64,000 bases of DNA from Thalassotalea crassostreae (GTDB lineage Bacteria > Pseudomonadota > Gammaproteobacteria > Enterobacterales > Alteromonadaceae). Positions 37,665 to 46,713 of this stretch are shown here, one piece after another. Below the pieces are notes generated by a model, which was given only the letters and a program-made list of their open reading frames with translations, had not been told where the DNA came from and ran no database searches. Where the stretch lies: positions 620,001-684,000 of the forward strand of contig NZ_CP017689.1 in assembly GCF_001831495.1 (NCBI RefSeq). The letters run 5' to 3'. The stretch's first letter is position 1; the number at the start of each line of letters is the position of its first letter. Position numbers and translations under genes: made by a program.

Positions 37665-38030
37665 ATGGAATACACGTTTAAAACCAATTTCATTACTAAA
37701 CAACCGCAAGCGAACTTTAGTTTTGGTCACGAACTATTTGGTCCATGGCTTGAACAAGAAATTGGTAAAGATTTAGTTAAATTACAGTCATTGCTAGATC
37801 TAATTGATAGCCTAGCATTCTCTACCAATGAACATACATTAGTCGGTAAGGAATATTCGTTGACGATTAATAATCAGGAAGTAGAAGTCTTCGCCAATAG
37901 CAACAATATTGATGAGGCAGTACCGCAAAACATTGCTGAGGATGTTAACGATTTCGAACAAACATGCTTTGCACTGTGTGGTTTGGAAGATTTTGTTGAG
38001 ATGTTAGAGAGTTGGCAGAACTTTATCTAA
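37665..38030 (+). CDS. yacL: UPF0231 family protein YacL
   Basis: 121 residues, against 120 for E. coli YacL. The start at 37665 (MEYTFKTNFITKQPQANFS) fits the family; the frame extends four codons upstream. Conserved points: FGHELFGPWLEQEIG, the central EYSLTINNQEVEVFAN, and the C-terminal CGLEDFVEMLESWQNF, which closely parallels CGVEDFLQVVANYRNF of the E. coli protein. An acidic cytoplasmic protein of unknown function. In E. coli it is next to acnB; here the neighbourhood is interrupted by about 6.6 kb of accessory genes. Confidence 0.9.
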   Translation: MEYTFKTNFITKQPQANFSFGHELFGPWLEQEIGKDLVKLQSLLDLIDSLAFSTNEHTLVGKEYSLTINNQEVEVFANSNNIDEAVPQNIAEDVNDFEQTCFALCGLEDFVEMLESWQNFI

Positions 38031-38146
38031 ATCCATGGTTTTTATATTTGAGCAGTGAAAGTGCAATTAATTAAACAAAATTAATACTTTAGAGCTATAT
38101 TAGAGCTATATTTATATGAATAGTTCTAAGCAGTTTTGGAAATACT

Positions 38147-39382
38147 ATGACACAATTTGATTCAACACCTTCTTCGTCGAGAAAAAGCAAGATTTTTAAA
38201 ATAGGATTACCGATTACTATCGTGATAGCCGGCGTTTTAATAATGAGCATTATGACTGGTCTGGCAACAAAGCCAGAAAAGAAAGACATTGAAAAGAAAG
38301 CGCCGTTGGTTAATGCCATTGAAGTACAAGCCCAAGATTTAACATTTCAAATCAGCAGTCAGGGCACTGTGATGCCGCGCACTGAAACGGTCTTGGTTTC
38401 TGAGGTGTCAGGTCAAATAACTTACGTCTCACCTAAGCTTCGAGTAGGTGGTTATTTTGAAAAGGATGAATTAATCCTTGAGGTTGACCCTATCACATAC
38501 AAAGTCGATGTATTGCAGGCGGAATCACGATTAGAGTCAATGCAAGCGGCATACATAGAAGAAGAGGCTAGAGCACAACAAGCAGAAGATGAGTGGGGAC
38601 TGACGGGACGCCCGGTGTCAGAAGCTCCGGTACTTGCTTTGCGCTTGCCCCAACTGCAAAAGGCAAAAGCTGATGTTAAAGCAGCAGAAGCTGATTTAAA
38701 ACAAGCCAATATCAAATTAGAACGTACAAAAATATACGCACCCTACAACGCATTATTGATGGAAAAGTATGTTGATATTGGCCAATACATATCTACCGGT
38801 AGCCAAATGGTGAAAACGTTTGCTATCGATTATGCTGAAGTACGCCTTCCAATTAAACAGTCTGATATCGGTTTTTTAAACTTACCAAAAATTAATGAAG
38901 AGGCGGACAAATCTAAAAAAGTAATAATTTCTTCGGAAGTCGCGGGTGAAAAGTTGCAATGGCAATCTTATATCTCTCGTTATGAAGGTGTCGTTAGTAG
39001 TGAATCTAGAGTCCACTACTTGGTTGCCAAAATTGATGATCCTTATAATTTGATTGAAGGAAAACTAGATGCTGAACTGCGTGTTGGTATGTTCGTTAAT
39101 GCCAACATCATGGGTAAAACCATCGATAATATTGTTAGTTTGCCAAGAGAAGTAATACATGGTGTAAATACGGTTTACGTTGTGAACGATGACAATACTT
39201 TGAAATTTATCGAAGTAGAAGTGATTAGAGGAAACGGCGACTTTGTCTATGTGAAAAATACATTTAAGCCGGGTGATAAAATCGTGAATACTGCAATAAG
39301 AACAGCAGTACCAGGAATGGCGGTAAGAATTAAAGCAGACGAAATAGTAGAACAGTCAGCCAACGTTTCTGCGGTACAATAG
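38147..39382 (+). CDS. RND efflux periplasmic adaptor subunit
   Basis: 411 residues of the AcrA/MexA type. The N-terminal anchor lies near 22-43 (LPITIVIAGVLIMSIMTGLA) with no lipobox, so it is probably an inner-membrane-anchored adaptor. Lipoyl half-motifs (PRTETVLVSEVSGQITYV and KIYAPYNALLMEKYVDIGQY) flank an alpha-hairpin (about 115-190). Beta-barrel and membrane-proximal domains follow. It connects the RND pump encoded two bases downstream to an outer-membrane channel encoded elsewhere. Substrate unknown. Confidence 0.93.
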   Translation: MTQFDSTPSSSRKSKIFKIGLPITIVIAGVLIMSIMTGLATKPEKKDIEKKAPLVNAIEVQAQDLTFQISSQGTVMPRTETVLVSEVSGQITYVSPKLRVGGYFEKDELILEVDPITYKVDVLQAESRLESMQAAYIEEEARAQQAEDEWGLTGRPVSEAPVLALRLPQLQKAKADVKAAEADLKQANIKLERTKIYAPYNALLMEKYVDIGQYISTGSQMVKTFAIDYAEVRLPIKQSDIGFLNLPKINEEADKSKKVIISSEVAGEKLQWQSYISRYEGVVSSESRVHYLVAKIDDPYNLIEGKLDAELRVGMFVNANIMGKTIDNIVSLPREVIHGVNTVYVVNDDNTLKFIEVEVIRGNGDFVYVKNTFKPGDKIVNTAIRTAVPGMAVRIKADEIVEQSANVSAVQ

Positions 39383-39384
39383 TC

Positions 39385-42300
39385 ATGTCAGATATTAAAG
39401 AGAATTTAACAGGGTTCATCGCATGGTTTGCGCGAAATAGCGTAGCCGCGAATTTATTAATGGTTTTTATTTTGGTTATGGGGGCGTACTCTTATCAAAA
39501 TATCACCAAAAAAATGTTACCTGAATTTAGTCCGAATAGCATCTTAGTTAGTGTTACCCATCTTGGTGCATCGCCTGCTGATGTTGAGCAGTCTGTGGTG
39601 TTAAAAATTGAAGAAAAGCTTGAAAATATTCAAGGTTTAAAACGTATTACCTCCGAAGCGACCGAAGGTTTTGCAAGCGTTACCATTGAGATTAACTCGG
39701 GCTATTCACTAGAAGAAAAACTTACCGAAGTACAAATGCAGATTGATACCATTACTACCTTTCCTGCTCAAATAGAGCGCCCATTAGTAATGAAGCAAGA
39801 ATTTCAGATGGATGTGCTTTGGGTCTCCGTAAATGGTGATATGGATCGCAAGACTCGCCAAGAATTAGCACAAGATATCAAAGATGAAATTATTGCCTTG
39901 CCGGATGTAAATATTGCTGAGGTAGTCGGCCTTAGAGATTACGAAATAGCGGTCGAAGTATCTGAATTACAATTACTAGAGTACGGGTTAAAATTTGATG
40001 ATATCAGTAAGGCGATTAACAACTCTTCATTAGATTTACCAGCAGGAACAATCAAATCTAAAGGTGGTTATATTCAACTGCGTACCGAAGGACAGGCGTA
40101 CACAGGAGCTGAATTTGCTAACTTAGTGCTACGCTCTAACGCTGATGGTACGCATTTGCGTTTAGGTGACATAGCAACAGTTAAGGATACCTTTGTTGAA
40201 GATGATGGTTATGCTGAGTTTGATGGTAATCAAACCACCAGTATTCGTGTACGTTCTACTAGTAATCAAAACGATTTAGAGATTGCCAAGCAAGTAAAAG
40301 AATATGTAGATAAGAAAACTTTAGAGCTGCCTGAAGGCGTGAGTGTCGATGTCTTTGGTGATAGTTCATATTACTTAAGTGAACGGCTAGATATGATGTT
40401 TACAAACTTATTGGCAGGTGCTGCATTGGTATTTTTAGTACTGACATTGTTCTTGCGAGTAAGGGTAGCTTTTTGGGTAATGGTTGGTATTCCTATCTGT
40501 TTTTTTGGCGCATTTATGATGATGCCATTACTTGGTGATTGGTCAGTTACGGTCAATATGTTGAGCTTATTTGCCTTTATCATGGTGCTCGGTATCGTCG
40601 TCGATGATGCCATCGTTATTGGTGAAAGTGTTTACACTGAAGTGCAAAATAAAGGACATAGTGTAGACAATGTTATACGCGGTGCGCATCGTGTTGCTAT
40701 GCCTGCAACTTTCGGCGTTTTAACAACTATTGCAGCCTTTGTTCCGTTGTTATTTATAGACGCTACTTTTGCCGCGTTCTTCAGAGCAATAGCCTTGGTG
40801 GTGGCATTATGTTTAGTCTTTTCAATTATTGAATCTAAGTGGATTTTACCGTCTCATTTATCGCATATGAAGTATACAGAAATTGATCCTGATAATGCCC
40901 ATATTGTGCATCGAATTCAACTTAGGTTTAAAGCCTGGTTGGATAAAGTCATCAAACATAAATATCAGCCAATGCTAAAAACAGCGATTGCCAACCGATA
41001 CAGTACAATGGCTATTTTCTTTTCAATGTTAATGGTATCAATAGGGTTGATTGCCGGTTCATTTGTTAAGGTCGAGGTTTTTCCAACGGTACCCAGTGAT
41101 TTTATTCAGGGGCAAGTTGTTATGGTTGATGGTACGGCACCAACATATCGTAACGAAGCTCTGGAAAAGGTTATGGATTCCGCATATACCATGGCTGAAA
41201 AACATAAACACAATGGTGAAAGCTTTATTGAACATACCATGGTATTCACTCAGGGGGATTTAAGGGGCGGCTTCATGATGGAGCTAAATAAAGCCGAAAT
41301 GCGTGAACTCGATGCATTTGAAATTGAAAAATTATGGCGTGAAGAAGTCGGCGAAATTCCAGGTGTAAGAGAAATTCGTTTGTTTGCCGGTACCAATGCC
41401 GGTGGCGGCGCTGCATTAGAGTTCCAATTAAATGGTGTTGATGAACTTGAATTAGAACAAGCAGCATTAGAAGTTCAGCAAAAGCTTGGTGAATACGATG
41501 GCGTTTTTGATATTCGTAATTCATTTAGCCGAGGTAGTAATGAAATTAAACTATTCATAAAGCCTGAAGCGGAAGTGCTAGGGCTTACTTTAAGTGATCT
41601 AGGTAGACAGGTTCGCCAGGCGTTTTATGGCGACGAGGCGCAGCGCATTCAACGTGGCCGGGACGAAGTTAAAGTGATGGTCCGCTATCCACAAGTAGAT
41701 CGTCGATCATTATCGGATTTAGAAAATATGTGGATACGCACGCCAAATGGTGAAGAAGTACCTTTTTATCAAGTGGCTGACATAGAAATAGGTTATGGTT
41801 TTTCTAAAATTACCCGTATCAACAATAAACGTACGATCAAAGTTGCTGCTGATATCGATAGCTTAAAAGTAGAGTCTCGCAAAATACTTGAAGAGTTTAA
41901 CACAGATATTATTCCTGAAATCTTAAGCCGTTATCCTACAGTTAAATATGGTATGGAAGGAGCGAGTAAAGAACAACAAGACTTCTTAGCGCAACTTACA
42001 GCAGCCGGACTTGTCGCACTATTCCTAATTTATGGTTTAATCGCTATCCCAACTAAATCGTACTCACAACCATTAGTGATAATGTCGGTAATACCGTTTG
42101 GTATTATTGGTGCAATATGGGGGCACTGGTTACTTGATAAAACCGTTAACATGATGTCGATGTATGGTTTTATTGCATTGTCTGGAGTGGTCGTAAATGA
42201 CTCCCTTATATTGGTTGATTTTATCAATAAAGCGAAGGGAACAGGTATGCGCTTAAAAGATATCGTGATTGAATCGGGAATGTTACGATTTAGAGCCATA

Positions 42301-42522
42301 TTATTAACCTCATTGACGACTTTTTTTGGTATCTTACCGATTTATTTTGAAACCAGTTTACAAGCACAGTTTATCATTCCTATGGCGATATCATTAGGTT
42401 TTGGAATTGTGTTTGCAACGGTTATTACACTATTTTTAATACCGTCTATGTATTTGATTCGTGAAGATATTGGTGTCTTATTTAGAGGCAAACGACACGA
42501 CTCTAATTTAACCGTTAAATAG
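39385..42522 (+). CDS. RND-family efflux permease
   Basis: 1045 residues, family length. A proton-driven inner-membrane pump of the AcrB/HAE superfamily. Twelve membrane segments are arranged 1+5 and 1+5 around two large periplasmic loops. The proton-relay motif GIVVDDAIVIGESVY in TM4 carries the two essential aspartates (as in AcrB D407/D408), and SGVVVNDSLILVDFINKAKG is the mirrored TM10 segment. N-terminal FIAWFARNSVAANLLMVFIL is typical. The sequence style is closer to the group annotated simply as 'efflux RND transporter permease subunit' than to AcrB. It is followed by an alpha/beta hydrolase gene after 12 bases. Confidence 0.95.
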   Translation: MSDIKENLTGFIAWFARNSVAANLLMVFILVMGAYSYQNITKKMLPEFSPNSILVSVTHLGASPADVEQSVVLKIEEKLENIQGLKRITSEATEGFASVTIEINSGYSLEEKLTEVQMQIDTITTFPAQIERPLVMKQEFQMDVLWVSVNGDMDRKTRQELAQDIKDEIIALPDVNIAEVVGLRDYEIAVEVSELQLLEYGLKFDDISKAINNSSLDLPAGTIKSKGGYIQLRTEGQAYTGAEFANLVLRSNADGTHLRLGDIATVKDTFVEDDGYAEFDGNQTTSIRVRSTSNQNDLEIAKQVKEYVDKKTLELPEGVSVDVFGDSSYYLSERLDMMFTNLLAGAALVFLVLTLFLRVRVAFWVMVGIPICFFGAFMMMPLLGDWSVTVNMLSLFAFIMVLGIVVDDAIVIGESVYTEVQNKGHSVDNVIRGAHRVAMPATFGVLTTIAAFVPLLFIDATFAAFFRAIALVVALCLVFSIIESKWILPSHLSHMKYTEIDPDNAHIVHRIQLRFKAWLDKVIKHKYQPMLKTAIANRYSTMAIFFSMLMVSIGLIAGSFVKVEVFPTVPSDFIQGQVVMVDGTAPTYRNEALEKVMDSAYTMAEKHKHNGESFIEHTMVFTQGDLRGGFMMELNKAEMRELDAFEIEKLWREEVGEIPGVREIRLFAGTNAGGGAALEFQLNGVDELELEQAALEVQQKLGEYDGVFDIRNSFSRGSNEIKLFIKPEAEVLGLTLSDLGRQVRQAFYGDEAQRIQRGRDEVKVMVRYPQVDRRSLSDLENMWIRTPNGEEVPFYQVADIEIGYGFSKITRINNKRTIKVAADIDSLKVESRKILEEFNTDIIPEILSRYPTVKYGMEGASKEQQDFLAQLTAAGLVALFLIYGLIAIPTKSYSQPLVIMSVIPFGIIGAIWGHWLLDKTVNMMSMYGFIALSGVVVNDSLILVDFINKAKGTGMRLKDIVIESGMLRFRAILLTSLTTFFGILPIYFETSLQAQFIIPMAISLGFGIVFATVITLFLIPSMYLIREDIGVLFRGKRHDSNLTVK

Positions 42523-42534
42523 TTTGGAAGGGTT

Positions 42535-43152
42535 ATGAAGATAATTGTTTTACATGGATTGTTTATGCATTCATTGATAATGAGACCAATGGCTAAGCGC
42601 TTAACTAAGCTTGGCCATCAAGTTGAAAACTTATCCTATCCAAGTACAAAAACTGATAAACGTCGATTTTTTAATACGTTAGATAAAAAAGTAAAAGATG
42701 GACCTGTAATCATGGTCGGCCACTCCTTAGGCGGCTTGGTTTTCAAAGATTACTTAAAATCTCGAATGCTCTCAGTTGAACAAGTGCCTATGGTTATTAC
42801 CTTAGGAACACCGCATCAAGGCGCACAAATTACTAAAGATATGGCCAAATTCAATTTGCATCATATACTTGGCTCGTCATTGCAGTTTGGCTTATTGCCA
42901 AAGAACTTTGAAAAAACTTGGACGCTACCACAAAAGCTTATATCTATTGCTGGCGACCTGAAAATAGGTGCAAAGCCGTTACTAGATAAAGTTTGGCGAG
43001 AAAACATCGAAGAGTCCGACGGAACGGTTGCTATCAGTGAAACCAAAATCCCAGGAATGGCAGAACATATTATTGTTCGACAAAACCATACAGGTCTTGT
43101 CTATTCCAAGGAAGTTGTTGATATCATAGATAAGTTTGCCAAAGAGTGTTAA
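42535..43152 (+). CDS. Alpha/beta hydrolase (lipase-like), cytoplasmic
   Basis: 205 residues. Alpha/beta-hydrolase fold: the oxyanion strand IIVLHGLFMHS, the nucleophile elbow VGHSLGGLVFKDYL with Ser near residue 61, and the acid/His end with a DGTVAISE segment and HTGLVYSKEVV, where His is the likely catalytic base. No signal peptide is seen. Closest in look to small PGAP1/palmitoyl-thioesterase-like or DUF7379-type hydrolases. It starts 12 bases after the RND pump gene and is therefore probably in the same operon; why a hydrolase is coupled to this pump is not known. Confidence 0.8.
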   Translation: MKIIVLHGLFMHSLIMRPMAKRLTKLGHQVENLSYPSTKTDKRRFFNTLDKKVKDGPVIMVGHSLGGLVFKDYLKSRMLSVEQVPMVITLGTPHQGAQITKDMAKFNLHHILGSSLQFGLLPKNFEKTWTLPQKLISIAGDLKIGAKPLLDKVWRENIEESDGTVAISETKIPGMAEHIIVRQNHTGLVYSKEVVDIIDKFAKEC

Positions 43153-43158
43153 AAATTA

Positions 43159-43219
43159 AAAAAAGCCGCTTGCATGAAGTGACCCCAGAAAGTTGGACAC
43201 TTTATTAAGCGGCTTTTTT
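43159..43219 (+). terminator. Long-stem terminator of the RND operon with IS-type loop
   Basis: AAAAAAGCCGCTT (43159-43171) pairs perfectly with AAGCGGCTTTTTT (43207-43219) across a 35-base loop. The loop contains TGACCCCAGAAAGTTGGACA (43180-43199), the wording of IS3-family (IS150 group) inverted repeats. A working terminator in form, but with an unusual origin. Confidence 0.7.
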
Positions 43220-43270
43220 GTATTGAGCTAAGTGCTCTTTTTCAGCACTTAAACTTGAACAGTTATGATT
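43180..43270 (-). mobile_element. Remnant end of an IS3-family (IS150-like) element
   Basis: On the minus strand an open stretch ends LSAEKEHLAQYKKAA followed by two stop codons (43202-43207), then the inverted-repeat-like sequence at 43180-43199. This is the arrangement expected at an IS terminus, coding end then IR. The frame is closed by a stop at 43271, so only about 90 bases remain, squeezed between the hydrolase terminator and the BCCT stop codon. The IR resemblance is from memory of the IS150 group; the coding part is inference. Confidence 0.5.
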
Positions 43271-45232
43271 TTACTCTCGTAATAAATGCAAGAAATGCAT
43301 GTGTTTTTGGTATTGATCAATGACATCATTGATGATCGCTATTTCTGACCAACCCATAATATCGTAATCTTGGCCGCCTTCCATTAAATGTACTTCGGCG
43401 CGATAATATGTTTCGTCGATATTACTTTCTTCGTCAGTGGCAAAGTCAGGCTGAGTATGGCGTGTTTTATGGACAGCATAAACAAAGTCTTGTTCACTAC
43501 CATGATTAACAATGAGCTTCATGCCATTGGTTATTTCTACGATCTCAGCATCAATGCCATTCGAGTCAAACTGCACCTTTAGCTTACTAAATGCTTTACT
43601 CACTTTTGATTGTATGTATTTTGTCGCATTTTTCTTATCCGGGGTCGATACTAAGTTATCTAATTTATCGCGCCATTGTTCAGCATCTTGAAAGTAATTT
43701 GTAGGCATCGCGCTTACCAATAAACTCTCTTTTTTCGCACTTTCAATTTGCAATGCTCGGACAAAGCCAAAGATGGCAAATAACAACACAATAGAGAACG
43801 GTAGAGCGGCAGCAATGGTCATGGTTTGCAATGCACTTAGGCCGCCTGCAAGAGATAAAGCGGCGGCAACTACACCAACACCGATTGCCCAAAACAATCG
43901 TTGCCATAGAGGGGTTTTATTTTCTCCGTTGGAGCAGAGCATATCGATAACCATTGCCCCTGAATCACAGGAGGTGACAAAGAACACAATAATCATTACC
44001 ACTGACAAAATGGTTAATACCGTGGCAAATGGGAATCCTTCAAGGAAGACAAATAGCGCGACTGAACTATTTTCGGAAACCATTTGCGCTAAATTTGAAG
44101 ACGTTGGCTCGGTCACCATAGAGATAGCGGTATTGCCAAAAATGGTCATCCATAACAAGGTAAACAATGTTGGTACTAACATTACCCCGATAATAAATTC
44201 TCGGATTGTTCTTCCCCGTGAAATTCGCGCGATAAATAAACCAACAAATGGCGCCCAAGCTAACCACCAGCCCCAATAGAATATGGTCCAGCCACCAATC
44301 CAATCTTTTTTATCATAGGCAAATAGATTAAATGAATTGCGAACGATATCGGATAAATATGCGCCGATATTTTGTAGGTATACTTTGAGTAAAAATACAC
44401 TTGGCCCAAGAATAAATACTAAGGTTAAAAGTGCAATCGCTAGCATCATATTGGTTTGCGATAAAATTTTAATGCCTTTATCTAAGCCGGTCGCCACCGA
44501 AATTGAAGCAAGGGCGGTAATAACGACCATCACAATCACTTGGTTTAGTGTACTGACTTCAATACCTAACAAGTAATTCAAACCGGAATTCACTTGTGTA
44601 GCGCCCAAACCGAGTGAGGTAGCAACACCGAAAACAGTGCTCACTACCGCGAAAATGTCAACAAAATGACCAGGCCAGCCATATATTTTATCTCCGATAA
44701 TAGGATGTAAAGCCGAGCGAAGTGTTAGTGGTAATTTATGTCGGTAACAGAAATATGAAAGGATCAAAGCAACGATTGCATATATCGCCCAAGCATGTAG
44801 CCCCCAATGGAAAAAGGTGATCTTCATTGCTTCTTGTGCTGCTTCTAATGTGTGAAGCTCAGCTGTTGGTGGAGATAAGTAATGCATCACCGGCTCGGCG
44901 ACGCCAAAAAACATTAGTCCTATGCCCATGCCTGCAGCGAACAACATTGATAGCCATGTACCAAAGCTATAATCTGGAACAGCATGATCAGGACCAAGTT
45001 TAACCGAGCTGATTTTAGACAAGCTCATATAAAGGGCAAAGGCTAAAATAATTGTAACCGTTAATACGTAAAACCAACTGCCGTTAGTGACAATAGCATT
45101 TTGTAAGGCTGAGAAGTTGTTGCTTGCACCAGTAGGACTAAGCACTGTATAGATAATTAGCGCGACAATAAAAAGTGACGATGATATGAACACCGGCTTA
45201 TTTAGTTTTTCGATGTTCAATTGCATTAACAT
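43271..45232 (-). CDS. BCCT-family choline/glycine betaine transporter (BetT-like)
   Basis: 653 residues, similar to long BetT forms. Twelve membrane segments lie between about 13 and 500. The BCCT signature region reads FAAGMGIGLMFFGVAEPVMH, and the tryptophan-rich TM8 segment WTIFYWGWWLAWAPFVGLFI is intact. A hydrophilic C-terminal extension of about 150 residues (SMPTNYFQDAEQWRD... to the end) is like the osmosensing tail of BetT. It imports choline, betaine or a related quaternary amine with H+ or Na+, for osmoprotection. No bet genes are next to it, so the exact substrate is open. Confidence 0.9.
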   Translation of the reverse strand: MLMQLNIEKLNKPVFISSSLFIVALIIYTVLSPTGASNNFSALQNAIVTNGSWFYVLTVTIILAFALYMSLSKISSVKLGPDHAVPDYSFGTWLSMLFAAGMGIGLMFFGVAEPVMHYLSPPTAELHTLEAAQEAMKITFFHWGLHAWAIYAIVALILSYFCYRHKLPLTLRSALHPIIGDKIYGWPGHFVDIFAVVSTVFGVATSLGLGATQVNSGLNYLLGIEVSTLNQVIVMVVITALASISVATGLDKGIKILSQTNMMLAIALLTLVFILGPSVFLLKVYLQNIGAYLSDIVRNSFNLFAYDKKDWIGGWTIFYWGWWLAWAPFVGLFIARISRGRTIREFIIGVMLVPTLFTLLWMTIFGNTAISMVTEPTSSNLAQMVSENSSVALFVFLEGFPFATVLTILSVVMIIVFFVTSCDSGAMVIDMLCSNGENKTPLWQRLFWAIGVGVVAAALSLAGGLSALQTMTIAAALPFSIVLLFAIFGFVRALQIESAKKESLLVSAMPTNYFQDAEQWRDKLDNLVSTPDKKNATKYIQSKVSKAFSKLKVQFDSNGIDAEIVEITNGMKLIVNHGSEQDFVYAVHKTRHTQPDFATDEESNIDETYYRAEVHLMEGGQDYDIMGWSEIAIINDVIDQYQKHMHFLHLLRE

Positions 45233-45402
45233 GCACTCTAATAATTAAGTAGTATAGAGTACAGTTTAGTACATTTATTTAAATTTATATAAAAAACAAT
45301 TGTTTATATTTGTAATTGAAGCTTAGTCTCACTAAGTTTTAATTTGTCGTTAGCTTGCATTTAATACAAATTAAAACGGAATAACGAAAGATTAACTAAG
45401 GG

Positions 45403-45431
45403 TTGTTTATTATTTGAACATCCCCTATAAT
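45403..45431 (+). promoter_or_regulatory. Strong rRNA-like sigma-70 promoter without an rRNA gene
   Basis: TTGTTT (45403-45408) and TATAAT (45426-45431) are 17 bases apart. An A/T-rich upstream tract precedes them, and the -10 context CCCCTATAATGCCGCCTC has a GC-rich discriminator, as in rrn P1 promoters. No rRNA or tRNA follows. The next feature is a 55-residue ORF 250 bases downstream. The rest of the 447-base gap (45233-45679) shows only the dyad TTAGGCATATTCCTAA (45573-45588). Confidence 0.55.
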
Positions 45432-45679
45432 GCCGCCTCTTGTGTAGCACTCCTCCTCTCAATGCTGCAAGAATTTAAATTGTCCTATTGCTATGTCTTT
45501 CCTCATCTAGTTAGTCACCTTTAGAGTTTTTACTGATTTATTAATTAGCTAAAATGTATCGCTTAGGCATATTCCTAAACGATTTGTCTCACATTAAATC
45601 TCATGATTTGAGCTAAAACGATAATGAAGTTGTGTTTTGATCGACAGTTTTGTGTTGATCTATTTATTAGAGTTTTATT

Positions 45680-45847
45680 ATGTCTTACAACTATAACGGT
45701 CAACAGATCCGTATTATGCAACCTGTGCATTCAATTTCTGTTAATAAGAACCATGTGGTGATTAAACACGCTTGTGGTTTAAGCGATGTTACTTTTACAA
45801 GTTCATCAGATTTCAAAGTATTTTTAAATTGGTTGGATAAGCGTTAA
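45680..45847 (+). CDS. Small protein of 55 residues, unknown
   Basis: ATG at 45680 with AGAG about six bases upstream; the frame ends at 45847. The product starts MSYNYNGQQIRIMQPVHSIS and ends FKVFLNWLDKR. It has alternating hydrophobic residues (HSISVNKNHVVIKHACG) suggesting a small beta domain, one cysteine, no signal peptide and no membrane segment. Amino-acid composition and third-base pattern look coding. It lies downstream of the rRNA-like promoter and 50 bases before the next unknown gene. I do not recognise the family. Confidence 0.55.
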   Translation: MSYNYNGQQIRIMQPVHSISVNKNHVVIKHACGLSDVTFTSSSDFKVFLNWLDKR

Positions 45848-45897
45848 ATTCGCGATAACCTATGAATTAATATACAACCCAAGCGGTCACCTAGTTT

Positions 45898-46350
45898 ATG
45901 TTTACACTCGACGATTTAGAAAAAATCAATGAACAACTAGCACCGCTTAAAGACCTTGCCGACAGAGAGTTAAAATCAATTTTTGGCCTCACAGGCAAGG
46001 TTTACACCCCCCATATTGATAACTTTAACGAAATTGCCATTTGCAAGGCGAAAATATTGTTGGATCTAAAAAACAATGGTGCTCTTGCTTTTACTGACGT
46101 TGAAATTATCACTAACGAATTAAACTCCCTTTATAAACGATACAAACATCGACAAGTCGTCAGTTTCAAAGGTGATGATTATGAATGTGTTTGTGCTCCG
46201 TTAAAATTAACAAAGTCAGGAAAAACGGTACAAAAATGGGCGAGATATTGGCTTAAAAAAATGCCCGACGAGAGCATTGATGAACAATGGCTAAATGAAG
46301 TAAAAGAAATTTGGCCCGAATATTTTGTTATTAGACAGTGGGATATATAG
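45898..46350 (+). CDS. Conserved-looking hypothetical protein, 150 residues
   Basis: Not recognised. A soluble, mixed helical protein without signal peptide or membrane segments. Notable stretches are LDDLEKINEQLAPLKDLADR at the N-terminus, a basic YKRYKHRQVV segment, YECVCAPLKL with two cysteines, and a Trp/Lys-rich C-terminal part (VQKWARYWLKKM, IWPEYFVIRQWDI). The start has no strong ribosome binding site. Its last 13 bases overlap the reading frame of the acylase remnant that follows, suggesting a recombination junction at its 3' end. Confidence 0.6.
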   Translation: MFTLDDLEKINEQLAPLKDLADRELKSIFGLTGKVYTPHIDNFNEIAICKAKILLDLKNNGALAFTDVEIITNELNSLYKRYKHRQVVSFKGDDYECVCAPLKLTKSGKTVQKWARYWLKKMPDESIDEQWLNEVKEIWPEYFVIRQWDI

Positions 46351-46691
46351 GTGGCTTTGGCTCAGAAGGCATTGCTAATTTGATTGCGATGAGAGGCGGA
46401 AATACCGAAGTTGGTTATGTCGAAGGTAACCAAATTACTGATTGGTCTAAGTTGACCGACAAGGGGTATCCAATTTCTTATGGTACAAGTTTTATCTATT
46501 CATTAGCATTCACCGAGCAGGGGCCGCAAGCGCAAGCATTTTTAACCTATGGGCAAAAAGAAAATCCAAACAGTGCTGAATATGCTAGCCAAACAAAACG
46601 CTTTGCTGAAAAAGATTGGCGAGACATCTACTTTACAAAAGAAGATGTGAAAGCTAATGCCAAAAAGTCGTTTGTACTCACAGGCAATTAA
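46335..46691 (+). pseudogene. C-terminal remnant of a penicillin-acylase-family gene
   Basis: About 117 residues that match the C-terminal end of the Ntn-hydrolase penicillin/AHL acylases as I know them: GGFGSEGIANLIA, KGYPISYGTSFIYSLAFTEQGP, AFLTYGQKENPNSAEYASQT and FAEKDWRDIYFTKEDVKA. The family normally has 700-850 residues; the N-terminal signal peptide, alpha chain and the catalytic Ser at the start of the beta chain are missing. A stop codon (TAG at 46332) directly precedes the open frame and the GTG at 46338 has no ribosome binding site. It is almost certainly a dead fragment. A strong terminator remains behind it. Confidence 0.8.
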
Positions 46692-46713
46692 CTTATTAGA
46701 TTGATTTATTGAA

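Noticed and set aside
45403..45900. rRNA or tRNA gene after the rrn-like promoter
   Set aside because: No 16S 5' sequence, boxA/boxB leader or tRNA cloverleaf with a conserved T-loop could be found.
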